Below, piece by piece: positions 34,158 to 43,040 of a stretch of 49,236 nucleotides of DNA (its first letter is position 1; each line of letters opens with the position of its first letter). Source of the stretch: Alphaproteobacteria bacterium (GTDB lineage Bacteria > Pseudomonadota > Alphaproteobacteria > Micavibrionales > Micavibrionaceae); contig JAESRE010000017.1 in NCBI GenBank assembly GCA_016764775.1, forward strand, positions 1 through 49,236, in the 5' to 3' direction. A program made the position numbers and the translations under genes. Below the pieces are notes generated by a model that was not told the DNA's origin, made no database searches, and worked only from the letters and a program-made list of their open reading frames with translations.

Positions 34158-35033
34158 TTAGTCTTTCTTGCGCTTATCGGCCACGAGAAGTTGATCCGCC
34201 GTCTGGAACTCGGCCAGATGCATGAACAACGTACCGTATGCGGTTTTGACGCGGATTTTAATGGGAACGGCGGGGCCTTTTTCACTGACTTTTCCGATCC
34301 AGACCGTCGGCATGGAGCCACGGTCGCGGCCCTGTTCCTGAATGGACATCCAGCCGCGGGGTTTGCTGCCCCAATCCCCTGCTACGGGCGTAACTTCAAC
34401 AACGCAGCGCGCAGCCTCGCCCTCGAAAATATTGTATTTCGATGCCTGTAACTGCTCGTTGGCTTCGTGTGTAAATGTCTGTTTGAAACGGCGCTTGCCG
34501 TCAAAGATTTCGGCTTCGCCCTCGCAAACATTGGTCAGCGGATAGGCGCTCAATACATTCAAGGTCGCGGTCAGAATATCAATCGTGTTGTCGGTCAATT
34601 CGGCATCAACCTCTTTAACCTCAGGCTCTTTGTCATGCTCGGTGATGGTCAGGCCCTTGAACGTGCCGTCCTTATTGTACTGGTAATCTTTGCTATCTTT
34701 CTCTTTCTTCCAGATCGCCGAAGACGCGTGTTGTTTCGGATGATAGCTTCCGTCTTTCATGACCCAGCCGTTGCTTTCGAACGTACCGCTCCACGGCACA
34801 AGCTTGCCCAGAAAGCCGCGTGTGTCGGCATCCAATGAAATGTCATAGGTTTTCGGACTGCTGAGGTCGATGTCGAGCCGTGCCTGCACGACGTGAAAGC
34901 CGCTGGCATAGACTTCATAGATGAGTTTTTGTTGCGTACCTTCGCCCGCAGCGAAAGCAGCTGTGCTAGCCGACATAGACGCCAGGCAAAGTAACAATGC
35001 GCCCGCCCAAACCTGTTTTAAATTTTTTAACAT
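34158..35033 (-). CDS. DUF3108 exported protein
   Basis: The 291-residue protein starts at ATG 35033, with GGAAGG six bases upstream, and has a signal peptide ending STAAFA-AGEG. The mature part is the DUF3108 family: LIYEVYASGFHVVQARLDID, then GFLGKLVPWSGTFESNGW, a KGLTITEHDKEPEVKEV stretch, TIDILTATLNVL, and a C-terminal IKIRVKTAYGTLFMHLAEFQ, which is the family pattern of a lipocalin-like or LolA-like beta protein. Its role is thought to be in the envelope. The signal peptide is encoded in a different frame of the last 68 bases of the FemAB-like gene, so the two are tightly linked. Confidence 0.85.
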   Translation of the reverse strand: MLKNLKQVWAGALLLCLASMSASTAAFAAGEGTQQKLIYEVYASGFHVVQARLDIDLSSPKTYDISLDADTRGFLGKLVPWSGTFESNGWVMKDGSYHPKQHASSAIWKKEKDSKDYQYNKDGTFKGLTITEHDKEPEVKEVDAELTDNTIDILTATLNVLSAYPLTNVCEGEAEIFDGKRRFKQTFTHEANEQLQASKYNIFEGEAARCVVEVTPVAGDWGSKPRGWMSIQEQGRDRGSMPTVWIGKVSEKGPAVPIKIRVKTAYGTLFMHLAEFQTADQLLVADKRKKD

Positions 35034-35901
35034 GCTCGCCTTCCGTATCATTCACGCCGCCTAAATCCAGCGTCTCCGTTTTCCGTTTCTTTAACTCCAA
35101 TATGGCCTGCCATAGGGCGAAATTATGCGCCCCTGTCTCGCGGCCTTTTTGCGTGTTCCAGCCTATCTGATAGGTGGCCCCCCGTCTATCTTTATGGCCA
35201 TGCAGTATGACGAGGATCGCCGCGATGGCCAGACCGTCCTGCATTACGCGGCCGATCAAAAATTCCTTGTTCGGCACACAATGTTTGGCCATCAGTCCGA
35301 GGAATTTTTGCGAGGGGCCTTTATAGCCGCGTGTACGTCTGTCAAAGCAGTAGAATTTCGTCAGCCAGTGGGCATATTTGCCTTCGTCATCCCATTGCAT
35401 TTCGAGGTTTTCACGTTCGGCTTTATTCAGCGACCCTCTCCAATTCTTACGAAACTGCGCCCGTAAATCCTTCGAATCTTGGGTGAGATCAAGGATAATG
35501 GTCTGGTAATCATCCGATTTTTTGCGAAATTTATATTTGCGCAAAAGCTCGGCTACCGCTTCATTATGCTCCGTTTCGGGAATAATACGGATGCGGCGGC
35601 CGGGGCGTTTCGGGAATGTTTTGCGAAAGGCGGATAAAAACGCCTCGAGATGGGCTTCATCGCCAAAGCCGTCATACCAGACGGGACCGCGGTCGAGGAT
35701 GAGGCTGTGTAGCCCGAGCGATTTCTTTTCCATGCACATGGCATAGCCCGTAGCCTGTCCGTCAATATCAATTGCACACACACGTACACGCTGTCGTTCC
35801 TTTTCGGCGACGGCGGCGATGTAGGATGGCGATTGCAACAAGGTGGGTGTCCCACGTATGTCAGCAGGCACTTCATCCAACCATGTCAGCGTGTAGTTCA
35901 T
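34966..35901 (-). CDS. FemAB/GNAT-like peptidoglycan-bridge aminoacyltransferase
   Basis: The 311-residue protein has the duplicated GNAT fold of FemX/FemAB proteins: an N-terminal half with PTLLQSPSYIAAVAEKERQR and GYAMCMEKKSLGLHSLIL, and a C-terminal half with RAQFRKNWRGSLNKAERENL, GLAIAAILVILHG and ETLDLGGVNDTEGEHVKKFK, in which LDLGG and KFKTGLGG are typical. Such enzymes add amino acids from aminoacyl-tRNA to lipid II or other acceptors. With glmU and glmS downstream, a cell-wall role is likely. The last 68 bases overlap the DUF3108 gene in another frame. Confidence 0.82.
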   Translation of the reverse strand: MNYTLTWLDEVPADIRGTPTLLQSPSYIAAVAEKERQRVRVCAIDIDGQATGYAMCMEKKSLGLHSLILDRGPVWYDGFGDEAHLEAFLSAFRKTFPKRPGRRIRIIPETEHNEAVAELLRKYKFRKKSDDYQTIILDLTQDSKDLRAQFRKNWRGSLNKAERENLEMQWDDEGKYAHWLTKFYCFDRRTRGYKGPSQKFLGLMAKHCVPNKEFLIGRVMQDGLAIAAILVILHGHKDRRGATYQIGWNTQKGRETGAHNFALWQAILELKKRKTETLDLGGVNDTEGEHVKKFKTGLGGRIVTLPGVYVG

Positions 35902-35974
35902 AAATAAAACTATAAGTTAAATAGTATTTTAATACAGGTTTGTTTATCATGTTTAAGGGGAAGGAGAGCAGCTT

Positions 35975-37975
35975 TTGTCCAAAGCAGGTGATAAGAAAAA
36001 AGATCCCGAAACAAGCAAGTTACTTGGTGTGCTGTTGGGTGCGCTACTTCTGACAATGTGCGCCTATCTGGTGCATGGTTTTTATCAAATTCAAGACATT
36101 AAAAAAGAAGTCCGTATTGTCAAAAACAACTACAGACACATAAAAATTCGACAAAACGACCGCATAGAAAAAGAAAGACAAGCTTCATCACGAGACAAAA
36201 TACGCCAGCAACGACAGATAAAAGATATCCAGCACACGCTCAAAAAACAGCAAGAACAAGCTGTTGCGAACAAACAAGATACCGTTCAATCAAACCAAAA
36301 GTTGAAACAAAAAATCGATGCGCTTGAAGACGCATACCGCAGGCTCAATAACCGCGTTGCCTATTTAAACAGACTGTTTCTAAGTCATGGCTTAGAAACG
36401 ACAAACAACAGGTCCGCCGATTTTGCCTATTTTCAAGATTCAAAGTGGTATTCACAGCGTGATGAATACATTGAAGACGTACGAAATACCGACATACTTA
36501 CATGGACCATCTTTGACGGTAGAGGCGGAGTAGACACATGGTCGTCCTCAAATTCCCTATACGCAACAGTAGATGGGATCTTTGAACGTTCTATTGAAGT
36601 TTTTGACTTTCTGAACGGTCGATATGACAAGATTTATGTTTTTGCGCCTGCCTTCTTAAACCTTGAAGACGACGAACTCACCATAAAAGGTGACCATGCA
36701 ATTGACGAAGTTGTACTTGATGGGTGCTTGAAATGGCAAAAACGAGAAGACGGCAAAGGGTTTAATGCTATTGATAGCCGCGGCCAAAGTAAGGTTTTGC
36801 TTGTCTCCGATAATTTGAAAATTGTGCAAGCTCAAACCTGTAACTCCGATTATACTGCACTGAACGCGATTATCCGCACTGCTCAGGTGTATGAGAAACC
36901 CAAACAGGACTCCCAAAAACCGAAAAATGTCACGCTTCGCATAGACAATATAGGTAGCGCAGAACAGATTCGTATATACAGAAGCTGGCTCGATCATGTT
37001 GAAAACCCTAGCGTAGAGCAAAACTTGCTGCTTTTAATTATGGCTATGGAACAAAAAGTTCTGCCGACCCTGTTTCCGCGCACAGTACGCGGCAACAGTA
37101 ACAATGTTTTTCTTCTCGAGCCGCTGAATTTCAACACACAAAACTTTCCCGCCACAAAAGTCACCCAGAGCGGTACATGTGCAGATGCCCTGAGACAGTT
37201 AGAATCCGAGATTTTGGTTAACTCCTCAAAAACAGACTTAAAAATCACTTGTCCGCGCGGCGACCAGTTTTACAGCCTTACAGATGCGGATGAGGAAATA
37301 GATGACAGTTGGGATAATGACATCGTGTTCCCAGCAAAGGGCCGTGACAGAATCGATCTCGGATGGGGTCAGGATATAGTTTTTCTGAGCAATAACTGGG
37401 GCGAAAAAACGATCACCAAAACCTGTCATAACACTGAGCCAGTAGCTAATAAACTGTATTACACAGAGCTTTCCAGCAATTCCTACATAGGCATGGGGTT
37501 CTCTATAAGAAAAACGGATGAGTTTATTTTTATTAATGATGTGTTTGAAGACGGTCCCGCTGCAAAGGCGGGACTGCGTAAGGGCGACAGGATATACAGA
37601 ATAAACAACAGAGATGTAGGACGCATGCGTGTTGATCAAGTGCTGAGTATTTTGAAAGGATCGCGCCCTGAGTACGTAATGATTGACTATTACTCATACG
37701 AAAACTCTAAAAGAAAAACAGTTCGTGTGCGTAAAGATATTACGGCCATGCCCAAGAACGTAAAGTTTTCAGATGCGCATAAATTCAAAAATGCGAAAAA
37801 AGTGAGTTCGGAATGGCCTTTTCAATATAACAGCTTCATTGTTTTCGGGCCGGATGTCCGAGAAGATGACATTGAAATCGTAAAAGAAGGACAGCTTAGA
37901 CATAAGCTAAGCGGTGACACAGTGAATTATTCCAGATGTTTTAATCTCATTTACATGTCTAGAACGGATCAATAA
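35975..37975 (+). CDS. Membrane-anchored coiled-coil, RTX-like, PDZ protein
   Basis: The 666-residue protein starts at TTG 35975, with AAGGAG about nine bases upstream. One anchor helix (about 17-36) precedes a long basic coiled coil (40-135). Residues about 205-285 (FDFLNGRYDKIYVF, DDELTIKGD, IDEVVLDG, QSKVLLVSDN) resemble the segment after calcium repeats in RTX adhesins, and DNDIVFPAKGRDRIDLGWGQ near 445-465 resembles another RTX-like unit. A PDZ domain follows (about 503-588: GMGFSIRKTDEFIFINDV, GPAAKAGLRKGDRI). There is no protease triad. The gene is more AT-rich than its surroundings. A periplasmic scaffold or quality-control adaptor is possible; no named family fits the whole chain. 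Confidence 0.72.
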   Translation: MSKAGDKKKDPETSKLLGVLLGALLLTMCAYLVHGFYQIQDIKKEVRIVKNNYRHIKIRQNDRIEKERQASSRDKIRQQRQIKDIQHTLKKQQEQAVANKQDTVQSNQKLKQKIDALEDAYRRLNNRVAYLNRLFLSHGLETTNNRSADFAYFQDSKWYSQRDEYIEDVRNTDILTWTIFDGRGGVDTWSSSNSLYATVDGIFERSIEVFDFLNGRYDKIYVFAPAFLNLEDDELTIKGDHAIDEVVLDGCLKWQKREDGKGFNAIDSRGQSKVLLVSDNLKIVQAQTCNSDYTALNAIIRTAQVYEKPKQDSQKPKNVTLRIDNIGSAEQIRIYRSWLDHVENPSVEQNLLLLIMAMEQKVLPTLFPRTVRGNSNNVFLLEPLNFNTQNFPATKVTQSGTCADALRQLESEILVNSSKTDLKITCPRGDQFYSLTDADEEIDDSWDNDIVFPAKGRDRIDLGWGQDIVFLSNNWGEKTITKTCHNTEPVANKLYYTELSSNSYIGMGFSIRKTDEFIFINDVFEDGPAAKAGLRKGDRIYRINNRDVGRMRVDQVLSILKGSRPEYVMIDYYSYENSKRKTVRVRKDITAMPKNVKFSDAHKFKNAKKVSSEWPFQYNSFIVFGPDVREDDIEIVKEGQLRHKLSGDTVNYSRCFNLIYMSRTDQ

Positions 37976-38126
37976 TCATTATTTGAAATTGCTATCTCTT
38001 TCAGCGCTATGTGCGGTGCAGTGCGCTTTTGCATGCGCGAATGCTTGATTTTTTCGCCATAGCATGGTCAAGTGCAGCCGGAATATTAAGATTTTAAGTT
38101 AAGACCACCATCAAGAGGACGAGAAC

Positions 38127-38987
38127 ATGGCAGAGGCAGCTTTGAAGAATATGGATGATCTGGAAACAATCATTGATCAGGCGTGGGAAAACCGCGCGGA
38201 TGTGAACACAAACACAGAGGGTGATGTTCGCGACGCCGTCGAGCAGGCTTTGGGCATGCTGGATGCCGGACAAGCCCGTGTTGCCGAAAAAGGCAATGAC
38301 GGATGGGTTGTTAACCAGTGGCTGAAGAAAGCCGTATTGCTGTCTTTCCGTTTGAATGAAATGCAACGTATTTCCGGCGGCCCAAACCAGTCGAGCTGGT
38401 ACGACAAGGTCGAGAGTAAATTCCATGGTTGGGAGCGTCAGCATTTTGAAAAAGCCGGTTTCCGTGCCGTGCCGAACTGTACCGTTCGTTATTCCGCGTT
38501 TATCGGCAAAGGCGTTGTCCTGATGCCGAGTTTTGTGAATCTGGGTGCATATGTCGACGAAGGCACAATGGTGGATACCTGGGCGACCGTGGGTTCATGT
38601 GCGCAGATCGGTAAAAACGTACACCTTTCAGGTGGCGTTGGTATCGGCGGTGTTCTCGAGCCATTGCAAGCCGGCCCGACTATTATTGAAGATAACTGCT
38701 TTATCGGCGCCCGTTCCGAGGTTGTTGAAGGCGTTGTTGTCGAGGAAGGCTCTGTCCTATCCATGGGCGTGTTCATCAGCGCATCAACCAAAATTGTCGA
38801 CCGCACGACAGGCGAGATTTTTGTGGGCCGCGTTCCTGCATATTCCGTGGTTGTTCCGGGTACGATGCCGGGCAAACCGTTGCCTGACGGTTCACCGGGT
38901 CCGAATCTAGCCTGTGCTGTGATTGTTAAGCGTGTGGATGAGCAAACACGCAGCAAGACCAGCATTAACGATCTGTTGCGTGACTAA
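38127..38987 (+). CDS. dapD: Tetrahydrodipicolinate N-succinyltransferase DapD
   Basis: DapD adds succinyl groups to tetrahydrodipicolinate in the synthesis of lysine and meso-diaminopimelate for peptidoglycan. The 286-residue protein has the helical N-terminus, the left-handed beta-helix with [38 protein letters not shown] and [20 protein letters not shown], and the end [11 protein letters not shown] ribosome site (AGAGGACGAG) precedes the ATG. A 9-bp hairpin follows the stop. Other dap genes are not in the window. Confidence 0.97.
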   Translation: MAEAALKNMDDLETIIDQAWENRADVNTNTEGDVRDAVEQALGMLDAGQARVAEKGNDGWVVNQWLKKAVLLSFRLNEMQRISGGPNQSSWYDKVESKFHGWERQHFEKAGFRAVPNCTVRYSAFIGKGVVLMPSFVNLGAYVDEGTMVDTWATVGSCAQIGKNVHLSGGVGIGGVLEPLQAGPTIIEDNCFIGARSEVVEGVVVEEGSVLSMGVFISASTKIVDRTTGEIFVGRVPAYSVVVPGTMPGKPLPDGSPGPNLACAVIVKRVDEQTRSKTSINDLLRD

Positions 38988-38989
38988 GC

Positions 38990-39014
38990 TATAGAGGGTT
39001 TGAGGCCCTCTATA
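38990..39014. terminator. Hairpin between dapD and the convergent NIF3-like gene
   Basis: TATAGAGGG and CCCTCTATA pair perfectly over a seven-base loop. It follows the dapD stop directly and contains the stop codon of the convergent gene (39010-39012). There is no real T-run on either side, so it may protect 3' ends or act as a weak bidirectional terminator. Confidence 0.6.
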
Positions 39015-39330
39015 AATTGTCTTCAATATCCATGCTTGCGCAGAGAATGACCGGCTGATCCCACGGGTGAAGCTCTTTGAGTTTGCTTGAAAACCGTTCA
39101 TAAGCGCTGTCATCGTCGGGTATCGAAAACTCCATACGTACAGACGGCGCTTGCCGGATCTCACCATTATCAGGACGGAATTGCTCCGTTCCGCTTTCTG
39201 TTTTCGGGTCCGACCACCAGCACACGGAATCATAATTGCCGAACAATTTGGGAATATGTGAGGCCATATCGGTCGCGAACTTTTCAGCGTGTTCCGTAGG
39301 CACGAATGTTATGACGCGACGACTTTTCAT
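39010..39330 (-). CDS. YqfO/NIF3-type PII-like domain protein
   Basis: The 106-residue protein matches the small stand-alone family related to the insert domain of NIF3/YqfO: VITFVPTEHAEKFATDMASH, then GNYDSVCWWSDPKTESGTEQ followed by FRP, and VRMEFSIPDD in the middle, ending HPWDQPVILCASM. Such proteins fold like PII and bind small ligands or metals, and are sometimes mislabelled as toxin proteins in annotation. The start codon overlaps the truA stop in a TAATG junction, so it is translated with truA. The exact function is unknown. Confidence 0.78.
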   Translation of the reverse strand: MKSRRVITFVPTEHAEKFATDMASHIPKLFGNYDSVCWWSDPKTESGTEQFRPDNGEIRQAPSVRMEFSIPDDDSAYERFSSKLKELHPWDQPVILCASMDIEDNL

Positions 39331-40112
39331 TATGCCTCTTTAGGGTAATCGATCCTGCTCAGGCACAGGCCATCGGCGGGGGCGGTCGGGCCGGCCTTCG
39401 TGCGGTCCTTGGCCTCCAGCACGTTTTTAACATCATCCTTTGTCCATTTGCCTTCGCCGACCTGCGCAAGCGTGCCGACGACGTTACGGACCATATGGTG
39501 CAGGAAGGATTGGCCTTCGGCTTCGATAAGGATTTCCTGCCCGCCGCATTGATCATAATCGGCGGAGCGTACGTCCAGACGGTCGAGCGTACGCATCGCA
39601 TTTTTAGCCTGACACTGGGAATCGCGAAAACTTGAGAAATCATGGTGCCCGAGCAGCACTTGCCCCGCATCATGCATGGCTTTCGCATCCAGCGGCTTTT
39701 TAAGATGCCATACCAGACCTTGTTCCAGAGCCGGAAAGGCGGGACGGTTCAGGATACGGTAGGTATAGAGCTTGTTTTTCGCGGCGAAACGGGCATGAAA
39801 GTCGTCATCAACCGGCTCGGCACCGATAATGCTGATCGGTTGCGGACGAAGATAAGCATTGATGGCTTTGGCGATTTCAAACGGCTCCATCGGCTTTGTG
39901 AAATCCTCGAAGTCCCCGTGCGCGACTTGCGCCCGCGCATGAACGCCCGCGTCGGTACGCCCCGCTGCTTGTAATTGCACATCCTGAGCGCTGAATTTAT
40001 GGATCGCCTTTTCGATTTCGCCCTGAATGGTCGGCAGATCCTCCTCCTGCCTTTGCCAACCCGCATAGCCGGACCCGTTATATTCGATGGTGAATTTATA
40101 GCGCTGTGTCAT
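39330..40112 (-). CDS. truA: tRNA pseudouridine synthase TruA
   Basis: TruA makes pseudouridine at positions 38-40 of the tRNA anticodon arm. The 260-residue protein has the TIEYNGSGYAGWQRQ start, the catalytic aspartate in AAGRTDAGVHARAQ, FHARFAAKNKLYTYRI and SFLHHMVRNVVGTL. The ATG at 40112 is placed one base after the fmt stop, so translation is probably coupled. A longer frame beginning at 40151 lies inside fmt and is not supported. Confidence 0.96.
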   Translation of the reverse strand: MTQRYKFTIEYNGSGYAGWQRQEEDLPTIQGEIEKAIHKFSAQDVQLQAAGRTDAGVHARAQVAHGDFEDFTKPMEPFEIAKAINAYLRPQPISIIGAEPVDDDFHARFAAKNKLYTYRILNRPAFPALEQGLVWHLKKPLDAKAMHDAGQVLLGHHDFSSFRDSQCQAKNAMRTLDRLDVRSADYDQCGGQEILIEAEGQSFLHHMVRNVVGTLAQVGEGKWTKDDVKNVLEAKDRTKAGPTAPADGLCLSRIDYPKEA

Positions 40113-40113
40113 G

Positions 40114-41043
40114 TCAGATCTTGATGTACCCGCCATTGATGGCCGAGGCAAAATCCATAGCGTTCTTACCAGCGGGCTGGATCATTTTCAGTTGCAAAAC
40201 GGTGTTGTCGCCGCATTGTATATGACCGTGTTTATCCAGAACCATACCGACTGGTTGGTTTTTTGTATCAGCTGTGTCCGCAGGCTCGGAGAGTATAATT
40301 TTGAAGTCCTTGCCGTCTATTGTGGCGCGCACACCCGGCCACGGATTTAGGGCGCGAATTTGCCGATCAATGCTTTGCGCATCGTTATTCCAATCAACAA
40401 CACCGTCGTCTTTTTTCAGCAGATGCGCGTATGTTGCGTCTTCATTTTTTTGTTGTTTTGAAGTAACTTGGCCATTTTCAGCCAATTGCTCTATTACCTC
40501 AACCGCCATGCGACCGCCCATTTCCGCCAGCCTGTCATGCAAGGATGCCGCGGTTTCACGAGCATCCAGATCAATCGCCTCTTTGACAATTTCAGGGCCT
40601 GTATCCAGCCCCTCATCCATTTGCATGATGGTGACGCCGCTCTGGGCATCCCCTTCCCAGATTGCCCGTTGTATGGGCGAAGCCCCGCGCCAGCGCGGCA
40701 ATAGCGATGCATGGATATTGATGCAGCCATAGGTCGGAGCATCCAGTACGGCCTTTGGTAAAATCAAGCCATAGGCCGCAACCACAGCCACATCCAGATC
40801 ATGCGCGGCGAATTCGGCTTGCGCCTCTTCGGTTTTTAAAGATTTCGGGTGGTAAACGGGGATGAGATTGCGTTCGGCATAGTCATGTACGGGTGATAAT
40901 TGCATCTTGTGCCCCCGCCCTTTGGGTCTGGGCGGTTGCGAATACACGCATACAATTTCATGATCAGTGGCGTGAAGGGCTTTCAACGCCTCCAGTGCAA
41001 AGTCGGGTGTGCCCATAAAGCCTATGCGTAATGTTTTCGCCAT
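40114..41043 (-). CDS. fmt: Methionyl-tRNA formyltransferase Fmt
   Basis: Fmt transfers a formyl group to initiator Met-tRNA. The 309-residue protein has the GFMGTPDFALEALKAL start, NIHASLLPRWRGASPIQRAI (active-site Asn/His block), MDEGLDTGPEI and the C-terminal OB-fold domain. It follows def, which removes the formyl group later. The ribosome site is the second of two ten-base repeats, TCAAGGAGTC, in front of the ATG. Confidence 0.97.
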   Translation of the reverse strand: MAKTLRIGFMGTPDFALEALKALHATDHEIVCVYSQPPRPKGRGHKMQLSPVHDYAERNLIPVYHPKSLKTEEAQAEFAAHDLDVAVVAAYGLILPKAVLDAPTYGCINIHASLLPRWRGASPIQRAIWEGDAQSGVTIMQMDEGLDTGPEIVKEAIDLDARETAASLHDRLAEMGGRMAVEVIEQLAENGQVTSKQQKNEDATYAHLLKKDDGVVDWNNDAQSIDRQIRALNPWPGVRATIDGKDFKIILSEPADTADTKNQPVGMVLDKHGHIQCGDNTVLQLKMIQPAGKNAMDFASAINGGYIKI

Positions 41044-41046
41044 GAC

Positions 41047-41070
41047 GACTCCTTGATGCCGACTCCTTGA
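41047..41070 (-). promoter_or_regulatory. Tandem duplicated Shine-Dalgarno before fmt
   Basis: On the minus strand TCAAGGAGTC occurs twice, at 41061-41070 and 41047-41056, four bases apart. The copy nearest the ATG is at a normal distance; the other is 14 bases further away. It could be a standby site or a simple tandem duplication. Confidence 0.6.
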
Positions 41071-41086
41071 CCGACCGCTTGGTATG

Positions 41087-41611
41087 TTAAATCAAATTCT
41101 GCTTTTTCAGCTTATCGACCTTACGCAAGATCATATTGCGTTTGAGTGACGAGAGATAGTCGATAAAGAGTACGCCGTTCAAATGATCGATTTCGTGCTG
41201 AACGCAATGGGACAACAGCCCTGACGCCTCCAGTTCGGCTTCCTTGCCGTCGTAATCGAGATATTTAACGCGTACATTGGCGGGACGCTCGACGTCGGCG
41301 TATTGACGGGGGATAGACAGGCAGCCTTCCTCCATCACGCTCAATTCCTCGGATTCCCGGATGATTTCAGGGTTGGCCATGCAGATCGGGCTTCTGTCCT
41401 CGCCTTCATCCTGACGGGATAAATCCATGACCAGCACACGGTTCAACAAATTGACCTGATTGGCGGCAAGGCCGATGCCCGGCGCCTCGTACATAGTGGC
41501 CAGCATCTTGTCCATTTGCTTTTGAATATCCGCGTCCACTTTATTGACGGCCTGTGCCGTTTCTTTCAGCACAGGGTCGGGGACGTTGATGATTTCGTAT
41601 AAATCGCTCAT
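41087..41611 (-). CDS. def: Peptide deformylase
   Basis: The 174-residue enzyme removes N-formyl groups from new proteins. The three family motifs are present: GIGLAANQ (45-52), EEGCLSIP (94-101, metal Cys) and HEIDH (139-143, metal His pair and catalytic Glu). The start is ATG 41611. It lies upstream of fmt in the same run, with 43 bases between them. Confidence 0.97.
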   Translation of the reverse strand: MSDLYEIINVPDPVLKETAQAVNKVDADIQKQMDKMLATMYEAPGIGLAANQVNLLNRVLVMDLSRQDEGEDRSPICMANPEIIRESEELSVMEEGCLSIPRQYADVERPANVRVKYLDYDGKEAELEASGLLSHCVQHEIDHLNGVLFIDYLSSLKRNMILRKVDKLKKQNLI

Positions 41612-41659
41612 AGGCTTGAGGTAAGGGGTTTTGCGGTAAGGGTCAAGTCCGTAAAGGCT

Positions 41660-42913
41660 TTACGCTATTTTCTTTTCACGCTCGTCTTCGGACGTAAGCG
41701 ATAAGGCGCGCGGGGTTTCTTCGATATTTTCCATGTCGGGCGCTTCGGGCAAGCTTGCCCCCGCTTGCAGCTCGCGGAATTTGCGTGCAGCCGGCAGGAC
41801 AGAACCTTGCAGGGAACCGACAGCGGAATCATAGTTGCTCATCGCACTTTGCAGACCTTTGCCGACCTTGCCCAAATGATCGGTGAATTTGAGGAAGCGT
41901 TTATACAGCTCCACGCCTTGATCGGAGATTTCCTGCGCGTTTTTGGCCAACTCGACCTGACGCCAGCTCAAACCAACAACACGCAGCAAGCTCATCAGCA
42001 GGGTTGGTGAGGCAATAATGATATTCTGGCCCGCGGCGTATTCGACCAATTGCGGATCGGCGCGCAAAGCCAGCGAATAGATATGTTCGGACGGCAGAAA
42101 CAGCACGGTGAAGTCGGGGCTTTCGACATTCTCCCAATAGCCTTTCTTGCCGAGCTTTTGTACGTGTGTTTTGACCTGCTTGGACAGGTTCTGTGTCAGC
42201 GAGGTGTACTCTTCCTCACTGGTGTTTTCCGAGAGTTTGTCAACGAACTGGTTTATCGGGGCTTTGGAATCGATGATGATTTTAAACCCGTCCTGCATGT
42301 TAATCACGGCATCGGGTTGCTGGCGGCCTTCAGCCGTTTGCATGGACACTTGTGTTTCATAGTGTACGCCTTTAATCAGGCCGGATTTCTCAAGCAACCC
42401 TTCGAGGATATATTCGCCCCAGCGCCCTTGGGCCGCGGGGTCGCGCAATGCGCCGACAAGGCGGGCGGTTTCACGGTTGAGCATTTGCAGGTCTTTCCGC
42501 AGCTCGATATCCGTGCCTTTTACCTGCTCCAGCGCCTTGGCCATCTCTTCGAGGTTCTTATGTACGGGTTTGATCATCTCCGCGATCGTGTTCTGGCGTT
42601 TTTCCAGATCATGCGCGCCATCTTTTTGGGCGGCCTTCAGACGTTCTTGCGCAAGTTGCAGGAATTGCTCGCTGCTTTTTTGCAAAGCTTCGGCGGCGGT
42701 GGCTTTAAAACGGTGATCGAGCGCAGCCTCGGCCTGATCGAAAGCGATTTCACGCTCTCGCATCTGCGCTTTGAGTTCCGCGTTCTGCGTCAGCAAGCGT
42801 TGTCGGTTGATGAGAAAGACGACGGCCATGACAAGCACGCCGAAAACAAAACCGCCGATACCGAAAAGCAGTTCTGCCTGAAAGTCGTTTAAAAACTCAG
42901 AAATCGATTGCAT
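41660..42913 (-). CDS. rmuC: RmuC-family protein
   Basis: The 417-residue protein has one N-terminal membrane helix (about 14-34), a coiled-coil region (about 38-145, AELKAQMREREIAFDQAEAA) and the RmuC nuclease-like domain: GRWGEYILEGLLEKSGLIKG, DAVINMQDGFKIIIDSKAPI and NIIIASPTLLMSLLRVVGLS. E. coli RmuC limits inversion at short repeats and is thought to be a PD-(D/E)xK nuclease; DSKAP supplies the likely catalytic pair. It precedes def in the run. Confidence 0.92.
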   Translation of the reverse strand: MQSISEFLNDFQAELLFGIGGFVFGVLVMAVVFLINRQRLLTQNAELKAQMREREIAFDQAEAALDHRFKATAAEALQKSSEQFLQLAQERLKAAQKDGAHDLEKRQNTIAEMIKPVHKNLEEMAKALEQVKGTDIELRKDLQMLNRETARLVGALRDPAAQGRWGEYILEGLLEKSGLIKGVHYETQVSMQTAEGRQQPDAVINMQDGFKIIIDSKAPINQFVDKLSENTSEEEYTSLTQNLSKQVKTHVQKLGKKGYWENVESPDFTVLFLPSEHIYSLALRADPQLVEYAAGQNIIIASPTLLMSLLRVVGLSWRQVELAKNAQEISDQGVELYKRFLKFTDHLGKVGKGLQSAMSNYDSAVGSLQGSVLPAARKFRELQAGASLPEAPDMENIEETPRALSLTSEDEREKKIA

Positions 42914-43040
42914 ACCTAAAGCATAACACCGATTCGCAGCAAATATAGGCGTTATGAGTACAAAAACGGACCCTATCGACAGGCAAAATAGAAATGGGCA
43001 GGAAATTACGTCTGTTACGGCGTAATTACGGGGAAGTGGC

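Noticed and set aside
43005-43026. Terminator after engB
   Set aside because: The ATTACG/CGTAAT pair is AT-rich, lacks a T-run and lies in a region with repeated TTACG, so it is weak evidence.
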